From Lachnospiraceae bacterium (GTDB lineage: Bacteria > Bacillota > Clostridia > Lachnospirales > Lachnospiraceae): 64,000 nt of DNA. The notes under the pieces were generated by a model that had not been told where the DNA came from, did no database searches, and saw only the letters and a program-made list of their open reading frames with translations. This document shows positions 16,607 to 25,592 of the stretch, in pieces; positions within the stretch are counted from its first letter, which is position 1, and each line of letters starts with the position of its first letter. The translations under genes and the position numbers were made by a program. The DNA lies in the NCBI GenBank assembly GCA_017624235.1, contig JAGANL010000013.1, positions 1 through 64,000 on the forward strand. The letters are read 5' to 3'.

Positions 16607-17854
16607 ATGAAGAAAAAAGTTCTATCTGTGTTACTTGCTTCCGCAATGGCGGCTGCATCACTGACAGGCTGTGCAACCACAGGCGGCGATTCCGCTTCCA
16701 CGGCAGCCGACACGCCCACAGCAGAAACAACTGCAGCCGATGAGGCTTCCGGCGAGGCATCCACCGAAGCCGCCGCTTCCACAGAGGCGCCGACCGGTGA
16801 TACCATTAAGATTGGTGTATCTGCCCCGATTACAGGCAGCCTTGCGCTTTACGGTGAATCCGGTAAAAACTCCGTAGAAATGGCTGTGGAAGAAATCAAC
16901 GCAGCAGGCGGTGTACTCGGAAAGCAGCTCGAGGTCGTTGAATTTGGTGACGATCAGGGTGATTCCACACAGGCCGTTAATATTTACAATAAACTGGTAA
17001 GCGAGGATGTGGTTGCTATCATCGGTACCTACACCTCCTCCTGTTCCATTCCGATGGGCGAACGTGCACAGGAAGAAGGAATGCTTCTTATTTCCCCATG
17101 CGCTACCAACGCCAAGCTGACACTGATTGGCCCGAACATCTTCCGTGCCTGCTTCATTGACCCGGTACAGGGCCCTATGGCAGCCAAATTCGCCAAGGAA
17201 GAATTAGGTGCTTCCAAAGCAGCTATCATTTACGCAAAGGACGATGATTATTCCAACGGTCTTCATGAATCGATCACTCAGGCGTGGGCTGACTACGGAC
17301 TGGATATGGTTTATGAAGGTGAATGTACCACAAAGGATGTTGACTATTCCGCACAGGCTTCACAGGTTGTTGCCTCCGGTGCAGATGTACTCTTCTATCC
17401 GTGCTTCTTAGACACCGTTCCGATTCTCGTACAGCAGGTAAGAGAGGCCGGCTTTACCGGTGCAATCGTAGGCTGTGATGCCTGGGACTGCTCTGATACG
17501 ACAGGCAAGGAAGAATACTTCAACAATACCTACTACACCAACCACTATGCACCGCAGGATCCGTCCGAAGCAGTACAGAACTTTGTTGCTTCCTATACGG
17601 AAAAATACGGTACAGACAGCTTAACCTCTGCCGGAGCATGCTACTATGATGCAACCAAGATGGTGGCACAGGCCATTGAAGCCTCCGGTACAGGCGCAAC
17701 AGCCGACATCATCAAGGCTATGACAGGCATGAGCTATGAAGGCGTAACCGGTTCCTTTACACTGGATGAAAACGGTGATCCGTCCAAGCCGATTACCTTC
17801 GTAGAATTTAAGGATGGCGAGCCGGTATGGAAAGCTAACGTAGAACCCGAATAA
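16607..17854 (+). CDS. livJ: Branched-chain amino acid ABC transporter, substrate-binding lipoprotein
   Basis: 415 residues. Lipoprotein signal with lipobox LTGC (Cys about 22), an Ala/Thr/Glu-rich tether of about 45 residues, then a type I periplasmic-binding fold: IKIGVSAPITGSLALYGESGKNSVEMAVEEINAAGG, IIGTYTSSCSIPMGERAQEEG, ISPCATNAKLT. These match Leu/Ile/Val or amide-binding proteins; exact substrate not determinable. ATG behind AAAGGAGGAG. First gene of livJHMGF. Confidence 0.93.
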   Translation: MKKKVLSVLLASAMAAASLTGCATTGGDSASTAADTPTAETTAADEASGEASTEAAASTEAPTGDTIKIGVSAPITGSLALYGESGKNSVEMAVEEINAAGGVLGKQLEVVEFGDDQGDSTQAVNIYNKLVSEDVVAIIGTYTSSCSIPMGERAQEEGMLLISPCATNAKLTLIGPNIFRACFIDPVQGPMAAKFAKEELGASKAAIIYAKDDDYSNGLHESITQAWADYGLDMVYEGECTTKDVDYSAQASQVVASGADVLFYPCFLDTVPILVQQVREAGFTGAIVGCDAWDCSDTTGKEEYFNNTYYTNHYAPQDPSEAVQNFVASYTEKYGTDSLTSAGACYYDATKMVAQAIEASGTGATADIIKAMTGMSYEGVTGSFTLDENGDPSKPITFVEFKDGEPVWKANVEPE

Positions 17855-17867
17855 AATCTGATTTTTT

Positions 17868-17908
17868 CGCGGCACAGAGGCCAGTTTCCCTGTGCCGCGT
17901 TTTATTTT
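17868..17908 (+). terminator. Terminator-like hairpin after livJ
   Basis: Perfect 10-bp stem CGCGGCACAG / CTGTGCCGCG followed by TTTTATTTTA, inside the operon. It would leave livJ message in excess over the membrane genes, a common arrangement for binding proteins. Confidence 0.85.
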
Positions 17909-17981
17909 ACTTACTTCATAACACCCAAACCAATCAAAATCAAATGAAGGATCGATTAAGAAGGAAAGGAAGGTGCCCTAT

Positions 17982-18869
17982 ATGTCATTGTTCATCCAAA
18001 GCCTGATAAATGGCCTGAACCAGGGCGCAATATATGCACTTGTCGCACTTGGCTATTCGATGGTCTATGGTATCATCCGTATGATCAATTTTGCGCACGG
18101 CGATTTCATCATGGTCGGCGCTTATACCCTGTTCTACACCATTCCGTTAATGGTATCCATGGGCATGCCTGCATGGCTCTCCGTCATCATTGCCATTTTG
18201 GTCTGCGTCATCATCGGTGTGGCCGTAGAAGTCATCGCCTACAAGCCTGTACGCGGTGCAGGCTCCATGTCAGCCCTGATTACAGCGCTTGCCATGAGCC
18301 TTTTTCTGGAAAACCTTGCACTGGTATTATTCGGCGCAAACCCGAAGGCGGTTCCGGAGATTTTCTCCATGCCGATCTTAAACATAGCCGGAATAATCTT
18401 ACCGTCCAAATACATCGTGACACTCATTATCGGTATTGTCATGATGTCAGGTCTTGCCTTCTTTGTAAAATACACGACTCTCGGCCAGGCCATGCGTGCC
18501 GTGCCGGAGGATAAGCAGGCTTCTACCCTGGTCGGTATTAATGTCAATAAAATCATCACCGTTACCTTTGCCATCGGCTCCGGTCTGGCAGCCGTTGCTT
18601 CTCTGATGTACTGCTCCACCTATCCCAGATGTACCACAGATATGGGGTCCATGCTTGGTCTGAAAGCCTTCATTGCAGCCGTTCTCGGCGGTATCGGCTC
18701 CATTCCCGGCGCCATGGTCGGCGGCATCATCGTCGGCCTGCTTGAGATTTTCGTAAAAGTATATATCGCACCGGGCTGGTACGAGGCTATCACTTACGGA
18801 ATCTTAATTGTCGTTTTACTGGTAAAACCTGCCGGACTTCTTGGAAAGAATGTCGGCGAGAAAGTGTAG
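17982..18869 (+). CDS. livH: Branched-chain amino acid ABC transporter permease
   Basis: 295 residues from the ATG at 17982 (GGAAGG eight bases upstream; a GTG at 17973 is less well placed). About eight membrane helices, with the LivH block NGLNQGAIYALVALGYSMVYGIIRMINFAHGDFIMVGAY at the start and FIAAVLGGIGSIPGAMVGGIIVGLLE near residue 230. Pairs with LivM in the inner membrane. Confidence 0.94.
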   Translation: MSLFIQSLINGLNQGAIYALVALGYSMVYGIIRMINFAHGDFIMVGAYTLFYTIPLMVSMGMPAWLSVIIAILVCVIIGVAVEVIAYKPVRGAGSMSALITALAMSLFLENLALVLFGANPKAVPEIFSMPILNIAGIILPSKYIVTLIIGIVMMSGLAFFVKYTTLGQAMRAVPEDKQASTLVGINVNKIITVTFAIGSGLAAVASLMYCSTYPRCTTDMGSMLGLKAFIAAVLGGIGSIPGAMVGGIIVGLLEIFVKVYIAPGWYEAITYGILIVVLLVKPAGLLGKNVGEKV

Positions 18870-18878
18870 GTGATCGGG

Positions 18879-19883
18879 ATGCCAAAGAAAATGAAACGAA
18901 ACTATTTACTGAACCTGATTGGTGTACTCGTCCTGTTTGCCATATTATGCGGAATTTTTGATACCGGACTTCTCGGGAAAAAGAATGGTTATTTTCTCGG
19001 AGTATCCATCATCTGTATGATGACCATCATCATTGTCTGCTCCCTAAATCTGCTGACCGGATTTATGGGGGAATTTTCCATCGGGCACGCAGGCTTTATG
19101 TCCATCGGTGCCTATGCCTCAGCCATTGTCACCATGAAAATGCTAGAGCTTGGCATCGCCCTTCCTACGGCCCTCTACTTTATCATTGCGATTCTTGCGG
19201 GCGGTATCGCTTCTGCCATTATGGGCTTCTTAGTCGGTATTCCCGCTCTGCGCTTAAGAGGTGACTATCTTGCTATCGTAACGGTTGCCTTTGCTGAAAT
19301 TGTCCGTGTAGCATTTACCAACTTTCAGATTACCGGTGGTGGAAAGACGCTGAGCGGTATTCCCAAGATTTCCGATTTCCATTATGTTTTCTTTACCATG
19401 GTCATCAGCGTGACCCTGATTTACATGTTTGTACGCTCCCGCTTCGGCCGGGCTGTCATCTCTATCCGCGAGGATTATATTGCCGCTGCGGCATCGGGAA
19501 TCAATGTTACTTATTATAAGGTAATGACCTTTACCTTATCTGCCTTTTTTGCCGGAGTAGCCGGCGCAATCTATGCGCATTATATGACTGCCATGATTCC
19601 GACCTACTTCAACTTCATGAAATCTTCCGAATTTCTGACCATGGTCATCCTCGGCGGTACCGGTTCCCTGACAGGCTCCATCATTGGTGCAACCGTACTT
19701 GCCGCACTCCCGGAAGCGCTGCGTAACTTCCAGATTTATCGTATGCTGATGTACTCCGTAGTGCTGGTACTGGTCATGATCTTCAAGCCTTCGGGTATCT
19801 TCGGTACATGGGAATTTTCCCTGGGCAGACTGATAGACAGACTTTTGAAAAAGGATAAAAAGGGAGGTGCCGCAAATGAGTAA
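18879..19883 (+). CDS. livM: Branched-chain amino acid ABC transporter permease
   Basis: 334 residues from the ATG at 18879 (AGGTGAT upstream; a GTG at 18870 directly follows the livH stop). LivM signatures: GFMGEFSIGHAGFMSIGAYASA, LRGDYLAIVTVAFAEIVR, VRSRFGRAVISIREDYIAAAASGINVTYYK and GGTGSLTGSIIGA. Its end overlaps livG by 8 bases. Confidence 0.94.
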   Translation: MPKKMKRNYLLNLIGVLVLFAILCGIFDTGLLGKKNGYFLGVSIICMMTIIIVCSLNLLTGFMGEFSIGHAGFMSIGAYASAIVTMKMLELGIALPTALYFIIAILAGGIASAIMGFLVGIPALRLRGDYLAIVTVAFAEIVRVAFTNFQITGGGKTLSGIPKISDFHYVFFTMVISVTLIYMFVRSRFGRAVISIREDYIAAAASGINVTYYKVMTFTLSAFFAGVAGAIYAHYMTAMIPTYFNFMKSSEFLTMVILGGTGSLTGSIIGATVLAALPEALRNFQIYRMLMYSVVLVLVMIFKPSGIFGTWEFSLGRLIDRLLKKDKKGGAANE

Positions 19884-20649
19884 CGAAACTCCTGTATTAG
19901 AGGCAAAAGGGCTTGGTATCCAGTTTGGCGGCTTAAAGGCTGTCAATGATTTCAATATCCGCATTGATAACGGAGAGTTGATTGGCCTGATCGGGCCAAA
20001 CGGTGCCGGTAAGACAACCGTCTTCAATCTTCTGACCGGTGTCTACCAGCCGACGGAAGGGACCTACTTCTTAAATGGCGAGAAAATGAACGGCAAAAAA
20101 TCCCATCAGGTCGTTGCTGCAGGCATTGCCAGAACCTTCCAGAATATCCGCCTTTTCAAAAAGATGACCGTTCTGGAAAATGTAAAGATTGCTTTTAACA
20201 AAAGCATGAAATATAATCTTGTTTCCGCTTTTTTCCGTACTCCGTCCTACTGGAAGGAGGAGGCTGAAATCGACAAAAAGGCCCGCGAACTGCTTTCCCT
20301 GTTCAAGCTGGAACAGTTTGCAGACCAGCAGGCGGCAAACCTCCCTTACGGACAGCAGCGAAAGCTGGAAATCGCAAGAGCGCTTGCAACCGATATGAAG
20401 CTGCTGCTGTTGGATGAGCCGGCAGCCGGCATGAACCCGACCGAGACCGCCGAGCTTTTGGAATCCATCAACCTGATTCGTGAGAAATTCAAGATTTCCA
20501 TTCTGCTCATCGAGCACGATATGAGTCTCGTCATGAACATCTGTGAACGTATCGTAGTGCTCAACTACGGTGAGATTCTCGCCACCGGCACACCGGAGGA
20601 AATCTCACAGAATCCGAAGGTTATTTCAGCCTATCTGGGCGATGATTAG
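19876..20649 (+). CDS. livG: Branched-chain amino acid ABC transporter ATPase
   Basis: 257 residues from the ATG at 19876 (GGGAGGT upstream; GTG at 19867 is too close to it). Walker A GPNGAGKTT, ABC signature LPYGQQRKLEIARAL, Walker B LLLLDEPAAGMNPTE, and the LivG-specific C-terminal GEILATGTPEEISQNPKVISAYLG. Powers transport with LivF. Confidence 0.95.
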   Translation: MSNETPVLEAKGLGIQFGGLKAVNDFNIRIDNGELIGLIGPNGAGKTTVFNLLTGVYQPTEGTYFLNGEKMNGKKSHQVVAAGIARTFQNIRLFKKMTVLENVKIAFNKSMKYNLVSAFFRTPSYWKEEAEIDKKARELLSLFKLEQFADQQAANLPYGQQRKLEIARALATDMKLLLLDEPAAGMNPTETAELLESINLIREKFKISILLIEHDMSLVMNICERIVVLNYGEILATGTPEEISQNPKVISAYLGDD

Positions 20650-20660
20650 GAGGTGTCAGG

Positions 20661-21374
20661 ATGAGTCTTTTAAAAGTTACGAACCTGAATGTACATTACG
20701 GCGCAATTCACGCCCTGCACGACATATCCCTTGAAGTAAACGAAGGTGAAGTCGTTACTCTGATCGGTGCCAACGGTGCCGGAAAAACGACAACACTGCA
20801 TACGATTTCCGGTCTCCACAAGGCCACCTCCGGCTCCATCCTGCTGGAAGAACATGATCTGATGCGTACCGAGCCAAGCAAGATCATCACACTCGGCATG
20901 GCACATGTGCCCGAGGGGCGTCATGTCTTTGCCGGAATGACCGTGGAAGAGAATCTTCTGATGGGTGCCTTTATCCACAATCGTGAAAAAGGAAAAATAG
21001 AAGAAGACTTAAAAAGTGTCTATGAACGCTTTCCCCGTCTGAAGGAGCGCTGCAGACAGGCCGCCGGTACACTCTCCGGTGGTGAACAGCAGATGTTAGC
21101 TGTCGGCCGGGCTTTGATGAGCCGTCCGAAAATCCTTCTGATGGATGAGCCATCCATGGGACTTTCCCCATTGCTTGTCAAGGAAATTTTCAAAATCATT
21201 GAAGAGGTCCATAAGCAGGGAATCACCATTCTGTTGGTAGAACAGAATGCCAAAATGGCGCTGTCCATCGCTGACCGTGCCTATGTTCTCGAAACAGGCC
21301 GCATCAAAATGAGCGGCGATGCCAAAGAACTGTTGTCAAATGACGACGTCAGAAAAGCCTATCTGGGTGTATAG
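20661..21374 (+). CDS. livF: Branched-chain amino acid ABC transporter ATPase
   Basis: 237 residues. Walker A GANGAGKTT, signature LSGGEQQMLAVGRALMSRP, Walker B ILLMDEPSMGLSPLL. ATG behind TAGGAGG. Last gene of the operon, followed by a strong terminator. Confidence 0.95.
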   Translation: MSLLKVTNLNVHYGAIHALHDISLEVNEGEVVTLIGANGAGKTTTLHTISGLHKATSGSILLEEHDLMRTEPSKIITLGMAHVPEGRHVFAGMTVEENLLMGAFIHNREKGKIEEDLKSVYERFPRLKERCRQAAGTLSGGEQQMLAVGRALMSRPKILLMDEPSMGLSPLLVKEIFKIIEEVHKQGITILLVEQNAKMALSIADRAYVLETGRIKMSGDAKELLSNDDVRKAYLGV

Positions 21375-21393
21375 GACCTTCCTTCATAGAAGT

Positions 21394-21438
21394 AAGCAGA
21401 CTCCGGGCGGAATCTTTTCGCCCGGAGTCTGCTTTTCG
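21394..21438 (+). terminator. Terminator of the liv operon
   Basis: Perfect 16-bp stem AAGCAGACTCCGGGCG / CGCCCGGAGTCTGCTT, loop of nine, then TTTTCG. Confidence 0.9.
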
Positions 21439-21512
21439 TAGCCGTATTGCAGATTTTGTGATACACTAACCTTATAATTTGCACCACTTTTCAAATGCAG
21501 GAGGAACTACAA

Positions 21513-22706
21513 ATGATTGTACAGACTTATAAAAATATGTTACAGGCCAAATCCGTTATCCGTGAATGCGCTGAATTTGCCACCAGACGCGGGCAGGAAA
21601 TCGGCTATGAAAATGTCTTTGACTACAGCCTCGGAAATCCATCCGTCCCGGTACCGGATGCCTTTACGGAGCATACGATCAGGCTGCTTGAGACCCAGGA
21701 ATCCAACCAGCTTCACGGCTACAGTCCAAGTGTCGGACTGCCTTCCTTCCGTACCAAAGTAGCGGAATCCCTGAACAGACGCTTTGACATGAACTATACC
21801 GCAGCCCACATCTTTCCCACCTCAGGAGCTGCCGGAGCTCTGGCACACGCCATCCGCTGTGTTGCCGAAGCAGGAGACGAGATACTGACCTTTGCTCCCT
21901 TCTTTCCGGAGTACAATCCTTACGTGAATCTCACCGGAGCTGTCTTAAAGGTCGTTCCCGCTGACACGGAAACCTTCCAGATCAACTTTGAAGAATTTGA
22001 GGAAATGCTGAACGAAAAGACCGCTGCAGTCCTCATCAATACACCGAACAACCCGTCCGGCATCGTCTATTCTGCTGAAACCTTAAAAAGACTGGCAGAT
22101 ATTCTGACTCAAAGGGCTGCTGCCTATGGACACGATATTTTCCTGATCTCCGACGAGCCCTACCGGGAAATTATCTTTGACCGGGCTGAAGCTCCTTATG
22201 TATCAAAATTTTATAAAAATACTCTGTCCTGCTATTCCTATTCCAAATCCCTCTCCCTTCCGGGTGAGCGTATCGGCTATGTGGCAGTCAATCCCGAATG
22301 TACCGATGCAGAGCTGTTAGTTCCCATCATGGCACAGATTTCCCGCGGAATCGGACACAACTGCCCTACTTCCCTTATCATGCGCGGTGTGGAGGATGTG
22401 GTAGACTTAACCTCGGATATGTCCGTCTATGAAACGAATATGAACCTTCTTTACGATAAGCTGACAGAGCTTGGCTTCACGGTAGTCCGTCCGGGCGGCA
22501 CCTTCTACATCTTCCCGAAGGCATTGGAGGACGATGCAAAGGTATTCTGTAAGAAAGCGCTGAAATATGACCTTGTCCTTGTACCAAGCGACAGCTTTGG
22601 CGTTTCCGGCTATTTCCGTATGGCTTACTGCATCGATACGGAAAAGGTAGTGCGCTCGCTGGATGCGCTGGAACGCTTCGTAGAGACGGAGTATCCGGAC
22701 AGATGA
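21513..22706 (+). CDS. PLP-dependent class I/II aminotransferase
   Basis: 397 residues from the ATG at 21513 (GCAGGAGG upstream; the ATG at 21495 overlaps that site). Fold type I: FDYSLGNPSVPVPDAF near the N-terminus, FPTSGAAGALAHAI, NTPNNPSGIVY, SDEPYREIIFD and the PLP lysine in SYSKSLSLPGERIGY (about residue 245). It resembles aspartate aminotransferase-like enzymes called pyridoxal phosphate-dependent aminotransferase in clostridia; substrate not known. It lies just after the liv operon, which would fit amino acid catabolism, but it has a separate transcript. Confidence 0.9.
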   Translation: MIVQTYKNMLQAKSVIRECAEFATRRGQEIGYENVFDYSLGNPSVPVPDAFTEHTIRLLETQESNQLHGYSPSVGLPSFRTKVAESLNRRFDMNYTAAHIFPTSGAAGALAHAIRCVAEAGDEILTFAPFFPEYNPYVNLTGAVLKVVPADTETFQINFEEFEEMLNEKTAAVLINTPNNPSGIVYSAETLKRLADILTQRAAAYGHDIFLISDEPYREIIFDRAEAPYVSKFYKNTLSCYSYSKSLSLPGERIGYVAVNPECTDAELLVPIMAQISRGIGHNCPTSLIMRGVEDVVDLTSDMSVYETNMNLLYDKLTELGFTVVRPGGTFYIFPKALEDDAKVFCKKALKYDLVLVPSDSFGVSGYFRMAYCIDTEKVVRSLDALERFVETEYPDR

Positions 22707-22741
22707 GCATGGCTATATTAATCGATATGATATAGCTATCA

Positions 22742-22793
22742 AAAAACGGATAAGCTTTGGCTAAATCATAAAAGCCTTTGCTTATCCGTTTTT
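22742..22793. terminator. Bidirectional terminator between convergent genes
   Basis: AAAAACGGATAAGC / GCTTATCCGTTTTT, 14 bp perfect, enclosing a second small stem (TTGGCT / AGCCTTT region). It serves the aminotransferase and the chemoreceptor. Confidence 0.85.
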
Positions 22794-22794
22794 C

Positions 22795-24327
22795 TCAGCT
22801 TTCCACTGCTCTGTGTGCAAGCTCCTTAATTCTTTCCACCATGTTTTCAATCTCCTCCACTCCGGCACTGTTCTCCTGAGTAGCCGCTGTCACATGTTCA
22901 ATTGCACTGTAATTACTCTGTGTATTGGAATTGACCTGCTCCATGCCTTTTGCCACCTCACCGCTCTGTTCTCTGATCTTCTCAACCGTCCTGTCCATTT
23001 CCATAATCTGATCCGACATGCGACTGTTGGAAGAGGTAATGGCTGCGGTAGAATTGCCGACTTCACGGATACTGTCCATGCCCGCCTTTGTCAGCTGCAC
23101 ACTCCGTTCCATAACGCTCACTGCATTTTCAGTATGATGTACCGCTTCCGTTACAATTTTTCCGATATCATCAACAGCTGCTCTTGTCTGCTCAGCCAGC
23201 TTCTGAATCTCACCGGCTACCACTGCGAAACCTTTTCCGTGTTCTCCCGCTCTGGCTGCCTCTATGGAAGCATTCAGCGCCAGAATATTGGTCTGATTGG
23301 AAATACCGGTAATGACCTGCGTAATTCCCAGAATTTCCTTGGATTTTTCACCCAACTGCCATATGATATCCTTACACTGATCGGTACTGGCATGAATCTG
23401 GCCCATGCTGTCCGTTGCATCATCCATCTTTTTCTGATTTTCTTTCGTTCTTTCATTGATCTGTCCGGCAAGGTCAGCAACCTGTCCATTCATGGTTCCA
23501 AGCGCAATCAGCTGGGCATTGATGTCCTGCGTCCTTCCGTTCATGCCGGTAATCTCATCTGTATTTTCACTGAAGCTTTGCAGTACGCTGTTTGCTTCCT
23601 CTGCAATCTGCCCGTTTGCTTTCATGGAAGCCTCTGTAATCACCGACAGTTCTTTTACCATAGTAAACAATTCATCCGAGGTCTGTCTTGATTTTTCCTG
23701 CATCTGCCTCATCTCATTCATCATTCTTTCCTGCTCCTCGGCATTCAGCAGATTGGAAAGCATTCCTGCCGTTCTCTCACAGAGCATGGTAAAAATAGCA
23801 GCAATGGCAATCAGCACCAGTGCCCTTGGCACCATCCCGTAAACAATCAGCTTATACGGAGTCGTAAAGTTCTTATCCGGTAGCGTATTCAGAGCAAAAT
23901 CGAGCCATTGTCCCACAGAAACTCCTGCCACTGACAAAATAGTAGTCAGAATATTCAGCTTTTTGGAAAAATAAAGACTTGCAATCGCAATGGCATACAT
24001 ATACAAAAGCACCACATGATACCCCAGGGTAGTTGCCGCAATCGTGACGAATGCAACCGCACACAAAATCAGGACATATTTGACATAGCTTTTCTGCTGC
24101 TTTCCGATACATACAACCAGCGTAGGGATCCACAAAAATGCAGAGCCTGCGATGTATGCCAGAGTCATGATTCCCATATCAACCACAAAAATTCCAAATA
24201 CATTGAGCAGATATACAAGTGTAAAAATCAGGAACGTAATTCTCATCACCCTTGCCACTGCTCTGTTAGCCTGTTTCTCATTTTGAACCAATACACCACT
24301 TTTTTCTTCCATACCCGTTTTCTCCAT
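22795..24327 (-). CDS. Methyl-accepting chemotaxis protein with multi-helix membrane sensor
   Basis: 510 residues. The N-terminal part (about residues 20-185) is a bundle of about six transmembrane helices with no extracytoplasmic domain of size and no obvious HAMP. A long coiled coil follows, with the conserved MCP hairpin tip [43 protein letters not shown] near residue 355. It should signal to CheA/CheW, possibly sensing a membrane-associated or intracellular cue. Preceded on the same strand by a TetR regulator (51 bases). Confidence 0.9.
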   Translation of the reverse strand: MEKTGMEEKSGVLVQNEKQANRAVARVMRITFLIFTLVYLLNVFGIFVVDMGIMTLAYIAGSAFLWIPTLVVCIGKQQKSYVKYVLILCAVAFVTIAATTLGYHVVLLYMYAIAIASLYFSKKLNILTTILSVAGVSVGQWLDFALNTLPDKNFTTPYKLIVYGMVPRALVLIAIAAIFTMLCERTAGMLSNLLNAEEQERMMNEMRQMQEKSRQTSDELFTMVKELSVITEASMKANGQIAEEANSVLQSFSENTDEITGMNGRTQDINAQLIALGTMNGQVADLAGQINERTKENQKKMDDATDSMGQIHASTDQCKDIIWQLGEKSKEILGITQVITGISNQTNILALNASIEAARAGEHGKGFAVVAGEIQKLAEQTRAAVDDIGKIVTEAVHHTENAVSVMERSVQLTKAGMDSIREVGNSTAAITSSNSRMSDQIMEMDRTVEKIREQSGEVAKGMEQVNSNTQSNYSAIEHVTAATQENSAGVEEIENMVERIKELAHRAVES

Positions 24328-24378
24328 CCCTTATCAATTGATTTACCTTCGTACCGTAGCAGCTCTGTATAAACTGCT

Positions 24379-25020
24379 TCATTTCCTGCGTTTTGGCATA
24401 TCTCCTGTGTGAGCCAGCATAAATCTTGCCATTTCTTCATTATAGGAGCCATCCTGTATCTTGAAGCCCATGACCAGTGACAGGCAGACTCTTCCAAGTG
24501 ATTCACTAATTTCCTGTTCCTGAAACACCTCCGCATTCCTCACACAGAAGGAGGCAATCCCCTGTGCGTGAAGGCTCATTTCCTTTACCAGAGTTTCGGC
24601 ATTTTCTCTCGCTAATCCAAAATTACCCATCACTTCATCCACCATTGGACTAAGCACTTCCAGAAAATCCTGATTGACAAACCCAACTGTTGGTCGGGAT
24701 ACTCCCTCCAGCATATAAACCAGCCTGTAAATATTGGGATGCTCCTTTGAAAAACGAATCCATCTCAGCCCAAACTCCTTAAATGCAGGCGAATAATTCA
24801 GACATTCCTTAATATACTCCGTGCTCTCAGCCAGCGCCTTCTGATATACTGCTTCCTTTAACTCGTCCATACCGGAAAAGTAAGTAAAAATGGGTGTTGT
24901 TGTCGTATTTAGTTTTTTTCCAATATCTCTGGCGACAACAGCCGCAATTCCCTTTTCTTCCATCAGTTCATACGCTGCATCAATCACTTCCTCTTTCGTG
25001 AATTTAGGTTTTGGAGGCAT
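24379..25020 (-). CDS. TetR/AcrR-family transcriptional regulator
   Basis: 213 residues from the ATG at 25020 (AAAGGGAA upstream; upstream in-frame ATGs at 25119 and 25044 would add a non-TetR tail). N-terminal helix-turn-helix FTKEEVIDAAYELMEEKGIAAVVARDIGKKLNTTTTPIFTYFSGMDELKEAVY; the C-terminal ligand domain resembles TetR_C_33 types (WIRFSKEHPNIYRLVYML). Effector unknown. Likely co-transcribed with the chemoreceptor. Confidence 0.88.
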   Translation of the reverse strand: MPPKPKFTKEEVIDAAYELMEEKGIAAVVARDIGKKLNTTTTPIFTYFSGMDELKEAVYQKALAESTEYIKECLNYSPAFKEFGLRWIRFSKEHPNIYRLVYMLEGVSRPTVGFVNQDFLEVLSPMVDEVMGNFGLARENAETLVKEMSLHAQGIASFCVRNAEVFQEQEISESLGRVCLSLVMGFKIQDGSYNEEMARFMLAHTGDMPKRRK

Positions 25021-25034
25021 GTTCTGTTCCCTTT

Positions 25035-25070
25035 CGTAACGCATGTTTTGTAACGTTTGTTTTATAATAA
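25035..25070. promoter_or_regulatory. Repeated CGTTAC sites upstream of the TetR gene
   Basis: On the minus strand two CGTTAC blocks (about 25056-25061 and 25037-25042) frame AAAACATG just upstream of the regulator's ribosome site. Possible self-operator; no dyad of usual TetR length was found. Confidence 0.3.
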
Positions 25071-25109
25071 TATTTTGAAAGATCTTTGTCAATATGTACT
25101 CTGTTTTCC

Positions 25110-25136
25110 TAAAAACCATTGCACCTTTCCCGAAAA
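25110..25136 (+). promoter_or_regulatory. Candidate sigma-D promoter for the YjfB-type gene
   Basis: TAAA (25110-25113), 15 bases, CCCGAAAA (25129-25136); the CCGA core of the sigma-28 -10 box is kept. Confidence 0.55.
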
Positions 25137-25193
25137 AGCCTTATACTAAACTTAAGAGGTAACGGTTATTTCACAAACAGGAGGTGTATTCAT

Positions 25194-25385
25194 ATGGATA
25201 TTCCTGCATTATCTATGGCAATGGCGCAGACCAATCTGCAGACGGATATTGGTGTCGCAATGCTGGACAAGGCAATCGATTTAGGCAGTTCCCTCGGCGA
25301 AGGCATGGTAGCAATGATTGATTCCGCTGCAATGGAGCGTTCCGTAACACCTTATCTTGGCGGCAATATCGATATTTCCGTTTAA
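25194..25385 (+). CDS. YjfB-family putative motility protein
   Basis: 63 residues from the ATG at 25194, behind CAGGAGGTG. It matches the YjfB family (putative motility protein): MDIPALSMAMAQTNLQTDIG, VAMLDKAIDLG and an ending like MERSVTPYLGGNIDI. In Bacillus the family is expressed with motility genes; molecular role unknown. The sigma-D-like promoter agrees. Monocistronic with a strong terminator. Confidence 0.88.
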   Translation: MDIPALSMAMAQTNLQTDIGVAMLDKAIDLGSSLGEGMVAMIDSAAMERSVTPYLGGNIDISV

Positions 25386-25402
25386 ACCAAATACGTTACA
25401 AA

Positions 25403-25439
25403 AAGAAGGCTATGGCAACCATCCATAGCCTTCTTTTTC
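25403..25439 (+). terminator. Rho-independent terminator
   Basis: AAGAAGGCTATGG / CCATAGCCTTCTT, 13 bp perfect, then TTTT. Confidence 0.92.
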
Positions 25440-25440
25440 A

Positions 25441-25470
25441 TTGACGATACCTTTTCTCCTGTGCTATACT
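25441..25470 (+). promoter_or_regulatory. Sigma-A promoter of the queuosine salvage operon
   Basis: TTGACG (25441-25446), 18 bases, TATACT (25465-25470), giving a leader of about 115 bases that holds the riboswitch. Confidence 0.7.
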
Positions 25471-25515
25471 TTTCCACGTGCATTTATACAATCAGGCACT
25501 CCCCCGGAGTCCTGG

Positions 25516-25552
25516 ACTGGTTCGCGAACTTCCCAGTATAAAAAACCAAGTA
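25516..25552 (+). ncRNA. PreQ1-I riboswitch
   Basis: P1 stem ACTGG (25516-25520) / CCAGT (25533-25537), a 12-base loop TTCGCGAACTTC starting with the conserved TTC, and the A-rich tail ATAAAAAACCAAG. Stem, loop and tail lengths equal the Bacillus queC aptamer as I recall it (loop 12, tail ATAAAAAACTAAGG). No terminator follows; the ribosome site of queK is about 28 bases after the tail, so control may act on translation. The downstream genes are those of queuosine salvage, which supports the call independently. Confidence 0.85.
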
Positions 25553-25592
25553 TCTCGTAGCTATAACGATTCAAATCAAAGGAGATTGGAGA

